Assembly (NCBI RefSeq): GCF_000143415.4
Contig: NW_003314267.1
Span: 3,555,138 to 3,619,137 of the forward strand
Reading direction: 5' to 3'
Origin: Selaginella moellendorffii
Lineage: Eukaryota > Streptophyta > Lycopodiopsida > Selaginellales > Selaginellaceae
Length of the DNA: 64,000 nucleotides
Part shown: piece by piece, positions 13,409-23,414 of the stretch
How the letters are laid out: each line of letters opens with the position of its first letter
How positions within the stretch are numbered: position 1 is the stretch's first letter
Notes under the pieces: generated by a model
Seen by the model: the letters and a program-made list of their open reading frames with translations, nothing else
What the model was told of the DNA's origin: nothing
Databases searched by the model: none
Position numbers and translations under genes: made by a program

Positions 13409-13455
13409 GTAATGCCTCGCGGTTATGGCGTGTGTGCTCATGCCATTCATTGCAG
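13409..13455 (+). other. T1 47-nt phase-1 intron with palindrome
   Basis: GTAATG to TTGCAG bounds 47 nt. The palindrome at 13424-13447 ends 8 nt before the acceptor, the same spacing as in the preceding intron. Splicing keeps the frame (ATA-G / AT-CAA). Confidence 0.65.
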
Positions 13456-15774
13456 ATCAAAGGCTGAGTGAAAGCAGGCAGTCACCACCTCCTGACTCAG
13501 ATTCCTATGGCGGACTCCCCTTCCCCAATCTCAATGGAGAGGTACAATGGATGAGGGATGCTTTTCAAGTCAGGGCCACGTTTTTCTCATCTCGTCGTCT
13601 TCGAAGGGTGCAAGAATGTGCAGAAACCATGTTAAGATAGTCGGGTGAGGATACGGTCCTAGGTCACGCACTAAAACAGGCTATGGATGTCTTGTATTTT
13701 GAGATGGAGACTCGGCCAGATGATTTTCCCAAGATGGTCCTAGAAGAACAAGCCATCCAGCCTGAGCAGCCTATGGAAGAAATGCAGGAGGGGGATGAGG
13801 AGCCAGAGAAAGATAATGAGCAGGAAGAGCAGAAGGACGAAGAGGAGGACAAAGAAGAGGAGGACGAAGAAGAGGAGAACGAAGAGGACTTGGATGGTCC
13901 TCACAATAGTGACGATCACAATAACGACGACGACGATGATGACGACGATGGCCAGCCTGAGGTGGCCAAAGAGCAGCGGAGGAAGGTTATACAAGACAAA
14001 CCATCAGGTAAATAATAGTACATCCATTCCTAACCTTTTACCATTTCTAACATTGTCCATGTAGGTCGTAGAGCAAATGGTAAGTAGAGATTATTCAGTT
14101 GAATTTACAAACTCTAGCCTTTAGTGTCGAGGAAGGATAGTGCCAAGCAAGGGTCGAAACGTATGTCCAATCCTTCAGAATCAGTAGTGCGCCCAAGTGA
14201 TATCGGTCCTAGTTCCTCAATAGCAGTTGATGGTAAATACAGTATAGTCGATTCAATGTGCTAATGAGTTTGTTTTTAGTAGCACAGGAGGATACCATCT
14301 CAATCGAAGGGAGATATTTGGACATGCATATGGATCCGCCAGTGGACTCTACTTGCCTGCAAGAGTCATCAGAGCTGGTGGAGGCTACTATCCATATCAA
14401 TGCCAAGCAAGCTGACCATGCTCCACTTGATGCTGCCCATACCACTGAGTCAATCTTGTCCACGTATCCAACTGACGGTGACCAGGCGCCATTGGACCCG
14501 CATGAGGCCGCCCCAGCCGCCGAGCCGGTCGTATCCTCATTTCCAACGGACTCAACGTGTGCCCAATCGTCTGACTACGCGCCGTTGGAACCTCCCTACA
14601 CCGCCCCTGCTTCCTGTTCGGTCATGTCCACTTTGCCAACGGAGGCACCAGCTGAAATGGCGTGTGATCACACGCCATCGGAACCACCCCATGCCATTGT
14701 TGAGCCAATTGTACCAGAGTCTACAGCTGAAATGGCATGTGCCCACACGCCATCGGATGCGATTGACCCCACATTGCAGAGGAGAGTATTTCCGCCCTTC
14801 ACGTTTCCTCGACGAAAACCCTCTCAACGACCATCGGAAGCACCATTCGCTAATATTGTAGATGGTAAAATTGACTTGTACCATTTTTTATGCTGACGCA
14901 TTTCATTTTAGAGTCATGGCGAAGGTACTGTATCGTTTTTGATCTGAATGGTGTCCTTTTCTCCCATGAGCGTGGCTCGTCCTCGAATGTCACTACACCC
15001 TCCAAAGCCTGCTGTCGCAAGTTGGTCAAAAGAGACAAATTCACATTAATCACATGGGAGAAACTGCGGGATCTAATAATGACCATGCGACACTTAAAAC
15101 AGAGGGCCGGGTTCAATTTGCAATTGGGAGTTTGGACATCCATGATGCGCCACAATGCATTAACGTTGCTACAGATGATGCACGATCAGACGCGAGTAAT
15201 ATTACCATTTGACTTTCTCCTAACGCAGGAGGATTGCTTGACTATGGTCCATGTGAGGGGTAGCAAGCCCATCTTCGTCAAGCCAGAGGCTGTAGTGATG
15301 AACCGGACTGCTAGGTCAAGTGAAATCCTCATCATCGATGACTCGCCGATTAAAACTGCAGCGAACACGCACACATATGCAGTGCACCCCATCTCTTGCA
15401 ATATGGAAACTAGGGAGAAGAAACCGTATGTTCTGGGGGACCTTGCAAAATGGCTTGGAGCGATGGTGATAGAGAACCGGCCAGTCCAGGAGGTGGCTAC
15501 AGAAATCAACCAAATGGCAGATGGAACGGTATATCAGAAGCCATTTGATCGGACAGACACCAGTCATCATTTATGGCATGTATATTGTCTAGCCAAGCAC
15601 TATCCGCATCTCCATAATCTGCTCAACCGGATGGGTTCTTCGACCACTGAACATGAGCGTGGACGTATTAGAGAAGAGATGGCATTACTATTGGGTTTAA
15701 ATCCTGATAGTGTGGAGAGTGATGAAATTCCAAGATTATTGTATAGGCGTTGGAGGCAAAAAATAACAATCTGA

Positions 15775-18173
15775 GATTCCCCTTATTAATAAAACAACTT
15801 CGTTAGTGTCATAGCTTAGAGGTTAGTGTCATAGCTTAGATGGTTTTTCCATGTTGGCATGTTGATTCCTCTATTGATATCATTTGGTTACATTTAGTCT
15901 GTGGTGTTGGATTTCACGGAGTCTTGGCTCGATAATATGAGTTTAGTGTTTAGGTTTTGTGAAGGCAAGTTGAAGAGTGATTGTTGGTTACTTTATAACT
16001 AGTTCCTTATCACATGTCTAACAGTAAATAATGTGGTATATCACTCCTTAATGATGTGTTATCTGAAACTGAGTATTGTTGGAAGATTAGTCTCGGATAT
16101 TGCTTCAACTTTGGTTAGCTTGGTTGCTAAAGAGTTTTGGGTGGTGATTAACTCTTGCTTTCTTCTAGCTTTGTTCTGGTGTTGATGGCATTGAAGTGAT
16201 GCCTTGTCATTGATATTATTGATGATAAGATTCAAGTGAGATGAAATGTCTCTTTGAAAGATTGATATTGAGTTTCATTAGTCTCGATGAAGATAATGTT
16301 GATGATTTGGCTATGGCTTTGTGTTATTAGCATTCATGCATTTTCTAGTTAGCAACTATATTGACATCACACGAACTTGGTGGCAAGTTGAGTTAGTCAT
16401 GTTCTAGACTGGTATTGAAGTGATTGAATCCTTGTTGGATTTCAGTTAGGATATATCGATCATTGATGATGATTCTTGTGCTTGTTATGAAGTGAGTTAC
16501 GTCTTGCTATAGATGGATTCATGGAAGATCGTTTGGTGATCACTTGTTGAGCATAGCTTCGTTATACTTAGCTTTTGGATTGATGCAGACATGCTCTTCA
16601 TTAGCTTTGGCATTATGAAGTTTGGCTTATGGATGTGTTAAGGAGGATGTTGTGGGTTGTACTATGATTTCTTCTTTAGCATTGAAATTAGTTCATGTGA
16701 GACTTGTGATCATTATTGGGTAAGACTTGGTTATAAGCTTCTTCAAGCTTTTGGTTTTTGAGTTTCATGCTCAATATCCCATTTGCTAGAAGTTGTTGGG
16801 GGATGGCATTTTGGCTCATTAGCTTCAATGTTGAAGTTAGCTTTTGCATCTAGCAATCATTGGTGATGATTGACTATCATCTAAGATAATTGATTATCCT
16901 TGTTAGAAGTTTTGCTTGATTATTGTTGATCTAGAACGATTTGCCATTCTTCAAGATGGTTGATTCTTCCTTTGATGATGATTATGCATCTCCCTATTGA
17001 TGGGATGATTGATGGTCTTTCATGATGGTTAGTTGTTCTCTTTGATGGTTTTTAGCTTTTCGCATTACCACATGTTCTTTGTGGTTTGCTTTGGATTAGT
17101 CTCTTGGATTTGCGACTTCAGTAGGATGTTGCTAACGCTTGTTTGAGCAATTTTGGTTCCTTGGTATTGTTGACCGGGATCTATTCAGATTGACTAGTGC
17201 GATCATTAGCATGAACGAGTGTTTGTTTGTTTTGCAACATTCATTTTGTTCTGTTGATTATTGCTTAAGTTGGTTCTGGTAGATTGGGATGTTATTTCCT
17301 TTGAGTGATACATTCGCGAGCATTTTTCTTGCTAGTCAACGATACTTTGTGTTCTTTGAGTTCTCTTTTGTAAGTGGCTTGGCATGCTATCTGAAATCTT
17401 TAATAGTTAAGTTTTATCATCAAGTATTATTGATGGTATACTTACTATTGAATTTTATTGGGTAGTGAATCCTATATTTTCCAACTCTAATGATCTTGGT
17501 GGTTCCTATACTCTAATACTTGTTTATCGGATGATAACTTACTTGGAATACTTTTGTGTTCTAATTTAAGATTTAATCACTGATAATTAAGACTCTAAGA
17601 TATTATTGTCTATGACTTTGATATTGTCCATCTATTGATCTTTGAGTTTGGGCTAGTATAGGCAGATTGGTTTCGGCACTTCATGTGCATGCTGAAATCT
17701 CTAGTCATGGGGTAGCTACTGTCGACTGGTCACATAACCTGCCTCTCTGTCGATGTTCCTTATGTCGTTAAAAGGGCGTTACCGTGTAAAGAACTCTAAC
17801 TGCCTATTTATAGTAGTCTATCTAAACCTTACCGACGGGTTTGGTTTCTTTACTCAGGAGGGTTAGGGCCTCTGGCTTTTCTCTCTATGCCACCTACGGG
17901 CAAGGGCATATCACACTTTTGTAGCTGGGTGACACCCAGAGCAGCAAGGGTGGCTAACTTCGTTGGTTATTTCCTTGTCGACGATGGCCAGAAGATGTCT
18001 GAGTTGGTAGCGCATCTGCATTACACAAAGAGGTTACCCCTAACTCATTTAAGTTGGTGCATTTCTCACATAGTGTGAGTACCGTGAACTTTTTTTTGGA
18101 GTTGTTTCCTTGGCGGTATTCTAAACTCAAGTATGCATCGAAGAGGATGTCAATCTTCCCTAAGGGGGGAGAG
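15775..18173. repeat. ORF-poor T-rich stretch, ending as a gypsy-like internal remnant
   Basis: No gene is visible. A 20-bp tandem duplication (GGTTAGTGTCATAGCTTAGA) lies at about 15812-15842. Much of 15.9-17.5 kb is T-rich sequence with recurring TTGATGATG-like words. From about 17612 the sequence is collinear with 51081-51500, so it is a dispersed repeat. A purine tract (TAAGGGGGGAGAG) at 18161-18173 directly precedes a TGT that starts an LTR, as expected for the 3' end of an LTR-retroelement internal region. Confidence 0.55.
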
Positions 18174-19281
18174 TGTCGCGAATGTGACTTAGGGTATCGA
18201 AAGTTACTTGTCGGCTAGTCCTTACGGACACTCTTACCTTACTGCCACGATGGCAGGAGGTCGGTATTGCTGGACCCTTTATCAGCCCCTCTTATGCTAG
18301 TGGAGTTAACTGGGCATTTCGAGTGTACTTAGACCAGATGAGCATAAGGACGGAATTCCTATGTGTTATTAGCTAAGCATACTTAGCCCGGATATCTTGC
18401 ACTAGCTAGTGACAAGAACCCTCGCGTATTGAGATTGGTCCCTCAATATCGTTGGATGATAGCTTACCATATCTGCCAAACACCCTCGCTATTATGCCCT
18501 TTGTGTTAGTCTCATTGCGGTTCCAAATGCTATTTATGGAAAGTGTCCAGATTTGCTCATTTGGCATATCTACAGAATGTAGAGATCGGCCTGAACACAA
18601 TGGTGTTCGTCCCATGTCCAAATTCGCAATCTAGAGGCATTCCATATTTAATAAGTTTTGAACTTGTCCCAGAGACTAACTCCTGATACTAAGGGAGGCT
18701 TAGGGTGAAAGCCCAAAGCGTGTGTTCCTCAGGGGTTAGGGGGTTCCAAATGTATAGTAGGGATAGTGGGTAGGTCGGGCATGGCCGACCAACCTAAGGC
18801 ATAGTCTAGTTCTCGTTTGCGTGCCTGTCCTTGTTCTGCATCCGGCTTGGGTCTATGCCTAAGTTCTATACCATGCTAGTTGATGGGGTACCTATATCCT
18901 CGCGTTAGGCCACTGGTATGCCGAAATAGCACCAGACTCCGTTTGGCTCCGTTTTGTGTGTTGGACCTGGCATTGGGATGCTGGTTGCTCCAAGACTGTT
19001 CCAAGTCGCTCCGGGCTCCTTTCCCTTCGCTCCTTAGGCTGTATGCTCGAGAGTTGCTCTGTGGTTCGGTTTCGTCACTCCATGCTTAGGAGTTTAGCAC
19101 CGTTCCTTCGTTCAGTGGCCCAAGGCCCTGAACCTTGGGCTCCACACCACAATCCTTTGGACACGTGGCATGTGACACATGACATCTGTCACGTGGCATA
19201 AAGAGGGTTTAGGTTCTGCTTTGTGGTGTTATCCTATGGTAAATCACCATAGGATAAAGGGTAAAAACCATGTGCGCTACA
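18174..19281 (+). repeat. Gypsy-like 3' LTR
   Basis: The segment starts TGTCGCGAATG after a polypurine tract and ends GCGCTACA at 19281, where LARD-A internal sequence resumes. TG...CA ends, a preceding purine tract and a clean junction define it as an LTR of about 1.1 kb. A block at 18739-18770 resembles the GGTTCCAAAAGTATAGTAGG motif in LARD LTRs. A perfect 10-bp stem (ATCCTATGGT / ACCATAGGAT, 5-nt loop) lies at 19231-19255. Its 5' LTR and coding region are not in the window. Confidence 0.65.
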
Positions 19282-20116
19282 GGTGAGCACCTTCTGGACT
19301 TGGCAAAGTAGAGCCTTTGCCATAGAATCGAAAAAATACCTCGAGGATGGAGGTAGTGCTCCTTTGTTGCTTGGTGCAGCAATCAACGGATAGGAGCAAA
19401 AGATTAGTGGCCAAGTTTGGGCCATAGAATTCATTAGAAGAAATCCAAATAGCAATATTAGGCAAGGAACACTAATGTGTTGAACGCTAATGGATTGTGA
19501 GAAAGGGAGTGTGTTTCCAAGGATGGATTCCCAAATACTCCAATTTGGTAAAGGTAAAAACTCCAAGGGAGGGAGCGGCAAAGTAGCCAAATGATAGGGC
19601 CATGGACATCTCTAGCACAATTTATGATAACTGGAACTTAGTGCCAAAAGTGACTCAAAATAGAAAAAAGGATGATAGTGCTCTCAAGTAGAGAACTTCC
19701 TAGGATGGGGAAGTAAAGTTTGCACAATATGTGCAATGAAAGGTGTCGAAGACACAAAAGAAATTGATTTTGAGAAGTCAAGATTAAAAGTTCCAAAGTG
19801 GAATGGTTATCGATAGAAGTTGAAACTACTCAAGAATGAATAGTGGGATTGAGATAGAGAAGGTGTCTCTAACGGGTTTAACGAGAATTAAATCAATAAA
19901 AGGGAGAGAACCACCACAGATGGTCAAATGAATCTCTATGTTGGAGAGACTATGCTTCTTAGAGGATGGACAAGGCATGATAAACCTTCAATGTCAAACC
20001 ATTTACGAATGTTGGCTAGGTGCCAAGGATGGAAAGGGTAATACATGTTAGTGTTACTTTATAAAATAGTTTATCGTTCGATGAGGACATTCAACTTTGT
20101 TTATATGTGGTAGAGT
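19282..20116 (+). repeat. LARD-A internal region, distal part
   Basis: It is collinear with the 3' part of the LARD internal region (39884-40734 in element C) and runs up to the LTR start at 20117. It is the continuation of the piece interrupted at 3288. Confidence 0.8.
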
Positions 20117-20958
20117 TGTGAGACATAAAATCCTTAGGCCCTAAAGAGGAGCCGAAAGGGTGCCACGTGGTAGTGGCTGAGGTGGAATCTAAATGAGGTA
20201 ACACATATGGACTAAAAGCTCCAACTCGAAAAGTCAAGAGTGGGAGTGGAACTCCCTACGAAGTGCTCGTAGAATGAGCACAAAAAGAGATGGAGTCTGA
20301 GATGGACCTGAGATGGAGTCTGAGATGGATCCGAGATGGAGTCTGAGATGGAGTCCGAGATGGATTCGAGATGGAGTCCGAGATGGACCCGAGATGGATC
20401 CGAGATGGAGTCCGAGATGGAGTCTGAGATGGAACCCAGATGGAATCCAAGATGGATCTGAGATGGAGTCTGAGATGGACCCAAGATGGAGTTCGAGATG
20501 AACCCAAGAAGGAGTCTGAGATGGAGTCCGAGATGGACTCGAGATGGAGTCCGAGATGGAGTTCAAGATGGGACTGAAACCGAGACCAAGACCAAGACCA
20601 AGATCGAGACCGAGTCTAAGTCCGAGTCCGAGTTTGAGTCCGAGTCTGAGTCTGAATAAGGCTGTTGGGTAGCAATCGTCCCCCAAGGGAGGGGGGGTGA
20701 AAGGGGTTCCAAAAGTATAGTAGGGAGAGTGTGGGGGTTGGACCTCAGTAGAGCCAGCCAGGAAAGGATAGTGTGACCTAGGAAGGCTATACCCAGGTGT
20801 TGGGTGAGGATATATCCACTGAGGAGTCCAAGGTTAGAGTGAATACAGACTGACAAATGGGGTAGCTTGGTGAAGTATTCAAGAGCCAGCCCTAGTTCCC
20901 CCAGGAGATCAAATGGTCGATGCTCCCAGTCCAAGCGTGGGTGGCACTACCTACTTGG
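20117..20958 (+). repeat. LARD-A 3' LTR, first part
   Basis: It begins TGTGAGACATAAAATCC and carries a diverged copy of the LTR minisatellite. It is cut at 20958 in the word CTACTTGG, where the LTR of element D begins. The rest of this LTR resumes at 50141-50785. Confidence 0.85.
20284..20660 (+). repeat. LTR minisatellite (12-bp GAGATGGAGTCC and variants)
   Basis: The first part is units of GAGATGGAGTCC, GAGATGGACCCG and drifted forms. It then passes into a 6-bp GAGACC/GAGTCC array. Because 12 and 6 are multiples of three, all six frames tend to stay open; none is a gene. This copy is more diverged than those in B and C, in line with its being in the oldest element. Confidence 0.9.
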
Positions 20959-21611
20959 TGTGAGACACAAAACCCCTAGGCCCCAAAGTGGAGCCGAAAG
21001 GGTGCCACATGGTAGTGGCCGAAGCAAAAGCCAAACGAGTGTAACATGTTTGGACTAGAAGCTCCGACTTGAAAGGTTGAGAGCGGGAGTGGAACTCCCA
21101 ACGAAGGGCTCAAGGAACAAGTACGAAGTGAGCAATAAGCGAGTCTCTAGAAAAGGGACACAAGAGGACCAACACATGACATGTGGAAGTGTCCGAGATG
21201 GACCCGAGATGGAGTCTGAGATGGACCCGAGATGGAGTCCAAGGTGGACCCGAGATGGAGTCTAAGGTGGACCGAGATGGAGTCCGAGATGGACCCGAGA
21301 TGGAGTCTGAGATGGACCCAAGATGGAGTCCGAGATGGACCTGAGATGGAGTCCAAGACCGAGACCGAGACCGAGTCCGAGTCTGAATCCGGGACCAAGT
21401 CCGAATACTAATACAGGCAGTTGGGTGAAAGCCCAAAGCAATCGTCTCCCAAGGGGGGAGGGGGCTGCAGGGAGTTCCAAAAGTATAGTAGGGAGAGTAT
21501 GGGGGTTGGAGCTCAGTGGAGCTAGTTTGGCCAGGAAAGGCTCGTGTAAGGCCATGGTGTTCCAAAATGTTGCCCCAAAGTCCCAGACTATGGAAAGGAA
21601 GAGGAGCAGAC
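20959..21611 (+). repeat. LARD-D 5' LTR, proximal part
   Basis: It starts TGTGAGACACAAAACCCC directly after CTTGG (20954-20958). It shares private differences with the LTR at 48778 (for example AAGGTTGAGAGC, and an AAGTACGAAGTGA block in place of the CACGAAGCGA of B and C), which identifies the two as partners. Its own minisatellite lies at about 21189-21405. It is cut at 21611 by element B. Confidence 0.85.
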
Positions 21612-23414
21612 TATGAGACACAAAATCCCTAGGCCCCAAAGTGGAGCTGGAAGGGCGCCACATGGTAGTGGCCGAAGCGAGAGCCAAACGAGCGTAACAC
21701 ATTTGGACCAAAAGCTCCGACTTGAAAAGTCAAGAGCGGGAGTGGAACTCCCAAAGAAGTGCTCGAGGAACGAGCACGAAGCGAGCAAAAGGCGAGGCTC
21801 CAAAAAGGGACCCAAAAGGACCAACACATGACACGTGGGAGTGTCCAAGATGGACCCGAAATGGAGTCCGAGATGGAGTCCGAAGTGGAGTCCGAGGTGG
21901 ACCCGAGATGGAGTCCGAGATGGAGTCCGAGATGGAGTCCGAGGTGGACCCAAGATGGACCCGAGTTGGAGTCCGAAGTGGAGTCCGAGATGGACCCGAG
22001 ATGGAGTCCGAGATGGAGTCCGAGATGGAGTCCGAGATGGACCCCAGATGGACCCGAGCTGGAGTCCGAAGTGGAGTCCGAGATGGACCCGAGATGGAGT
22101 CCGAGATGGAGTCCGAGATGGAGTCCGAGGTGGACCCGAGATGGACCCGAAATGGAGTCCGAGATGGAGTCCGAGATGGACCCGAGATGGAGTCCGAGAT
22201 GGACCCGAGATGGAGTCCGAGATGGAGTCCAAAGTCGAGACCGAGACCGGGACCGAGACCGAGACCGAGACCGAGATCGAGATCGGGACCGAGACCGAGA
22301 CCGAGGCCGAGGCCGAGACCGAGGCCGAGGCCGAGACCGAGCCCGAGCCCGAGTCCGAGTCCGAATCCGAGTCCGAGTCCGAGTCCGAGTCCGAGTCCGA
22401 GTCCGAGTCCGGAGCCTGAGAGGGTGAAAGCCCAAAGCGTTCGTCTCTCAGACCCTGGGGGGTTTGGTGAGCTCCAAAAGTATAGTAGGGGGAGGACTGC
22501 AGTGGAGCCAGTTTGGCCAGGAAAGGCCAGTTTGGCCCAGGAAGGCCAGACCCAGTGTTGGGTGATGAGCTGCCCACTAGGAAGTCCAAGACTAGAGTGA
22601 ACACAGACCGACAAGCGGGGTAGCTTGGTGATGTGTTCAAGAGCCGGCTCTAGTTCCCCCGGGAGATCGACTGGCCGATGCTCCCAGTCCAAGTGTGGGT
22701 GGCACTACCTACTTGGATACCTGGTGTGGCTCAATGGAACCCGCTCTAAGCCCATGGCTAGAGCACCCAAGGGCAGAAGGCGAGGAGAGTACCTAGGTGG
22801 CTCGCGTAAGGCCACGGTGTTCCGAAATGTTGTCCCAAAGGCCCAGACTGTGGAAAGGAAGAGGAGCAGTCCTCTGGGGTAGTGACCAAGGACACAGTCG
22901 CGTGGTGAGGAAGTCCCAGAGGACCGTGGGACTTAGTGGTCGGGCCTGTGGGTCTCGGTCCAGTGGCAGTGTTGGCAAACACGGCCAGGGGCAGAAAAGG
23001 ACTTAGTGGGGACTGACAGAGGGATATTGGGGAAGGCTATTCCCCTTGTCGGTGGGCATCCTAAGGATGCTAAGGAGTGGATCTGAGATGACCACTCACG
23101 GATGGTTTGCCTAGTCTTGGGGAGCCAAGACTGTGATGCAAGTGGTATTGGACTACCAGTGTGGCAAAGGTGATTGGGCATGGCCTTAGCGTAACGGGCT
23201 GCTATGTCGGTGGTACCTTTGAGTGTCGGTCATGGGATCGGACACGTGGAGCACTTGGACCAAGTGCAAATGTTGAGTGGCATGGATGCCATTCTCGGGG
23301 CTAGCAAGTCCCAAGTCCTGGATTGGACTTATGGAGGTTGTGAATGAGACTCCTCCAAGTGGTCGGAGGTGTGGTTAAGTGACTAAAGTAGAATGGAAAA
23401 TTTAGTCGCTTACA
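21612..23414 (+). repeat. LARD-B 5' LTR
   Basis: It begins TATGAGACAC (one transition from the family TGTGAGACAC) directly after CAGAC, at a point where the host LTR of D continues in other copies. It ends TTAGTCGCTTACA at 23414. The minisatellite occupies about 21840-22425 and is rich in the 6-bp GAGACC/GAGTCC units at its distal end. Confidence 0.85.
21840..22425 (+). repeat. LTR minisatellite, LARD-B 5' LTR
   Basis: This is a 12-bp array (GAGATGGAGTCC / GAGATGGACCCG / GAAGTGGAGTCC) followed by a 6-bp array. Translations give Met-Glu-Ser-Glu or Arg-Asp-like repeats in every frame. These open frames are a consequence of the period, not evidence of coding. Confidence 0.9.

Larger units (their letters stand above)
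3830..14754. repeat. Dispersed palindrome family, core GGCATGAGGCCTCATGCC
   Basis: Imperfect palindromes of about 20-24 bp, pattern AATGGCRTGWGGCCYCAYGCC, occur at 3830-3850, 3919-3939, 5325-5347, 5383-5404, 7210-7231, 7281-7300, 7377-7400, 8124-8142, 8977-9000, 9058-9076, 9789-9813, 9927-9950, 11204-11224, 13094-13116, 13233-13256, 13424-13447, 14657-14680 and 14731-14754, with half sites near 8061 and 9870. The copy at 7281 and the one at 14658 are perfect 18-bp palindromes with different centres. Two further copies lie in the MITE (50829-50851, 51001-51024). I saw none in T2 or the right arm. A transposase-binding subterminal repeat is the simplest reading; a hairpin RNA role is an alternative. 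Confidence 0.85.
3289..15774. mobile_element. T1: large DNA-transposon island (right end not found)
   Basis: The left edge (3289-3333) matches the terminal inverted repeat of the MITE at 50786-51072 at about 40 of 44 positions. A palindrome family (core GGCATGAGGCCTCATGCC) occurs from 3830 to 14754 and, elsewhere in the window, only inside that MITE. This argues that both the minus gene (4005-7135) and the plus gene (9763-15774) belong to one element. The matching right terminal repeat was not seen up to 18.7 kb and may be deleted. The island interrupts the internal region of LARD-A, with about 450 bp of LARD sequence lost at the site. Confidence 0.65.
9763..15774 (+). pseudogene. T1 ParB-like / DNA-methyltransferase-like / HAD protein, decayed
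   Basis: I infer about 12 exons. The ATG (9763-9765) is alone in exon 1. The others run 10005-11180, from 11235, about 12114-12950, 13001-13087, 13144-13215, 13265-13408, 13456-14007, 14065-14079 (15 nt), 14125-14232, 14280-14864 and 14912-15774. From 12950 on, all introns are phase 1 and the frame is kept throughout. Exon 2 has an NLS-like Lys-rich stretch and a ParB-like segment (YAVSGQHSSLAMQE, 10890-10931). The 12.1-12.95 kb exon has a methyltransferase-like fold with a degenerate motif IV (12305-12337) and motif I (CVVEYNCGRLFF, 12794-12829). An acidic run lies at 13790-13960. The last exon is FCP1/HAD-like (VFDLNGVLF; LGVWTSMMR; IIDDSP), with Asn in place of the second motif-I Asp. In-frame stops are TAA 11058, TAG 13191 and TAG 13638. 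The exon 3/4 junction is unresolved. Activity is doubtful. Confidence 0.65.

Noticed and set aside
13740-13994. Val/Leu/Phe-rich minus frame resembling a membrane protein
   Set aside because: It is the antisense of the acidic GAGGAC-type repeat in the T1 exon.
3830-14754. CRISPR-like interpretation of the repeated palindromes
   Set aside because: Spacing is irregular, no uniform spacers exist, and the genome is eukaryotic; the link to the MITE gives a better explanation.
20563-20934. Possible gag-like proteins in LARD flanks
   Set aside because: No CCHC knuckle, protease, RT, RNase H or integrase motif was found in any LARD copy; the reading frames are short and inconsistent between copies.
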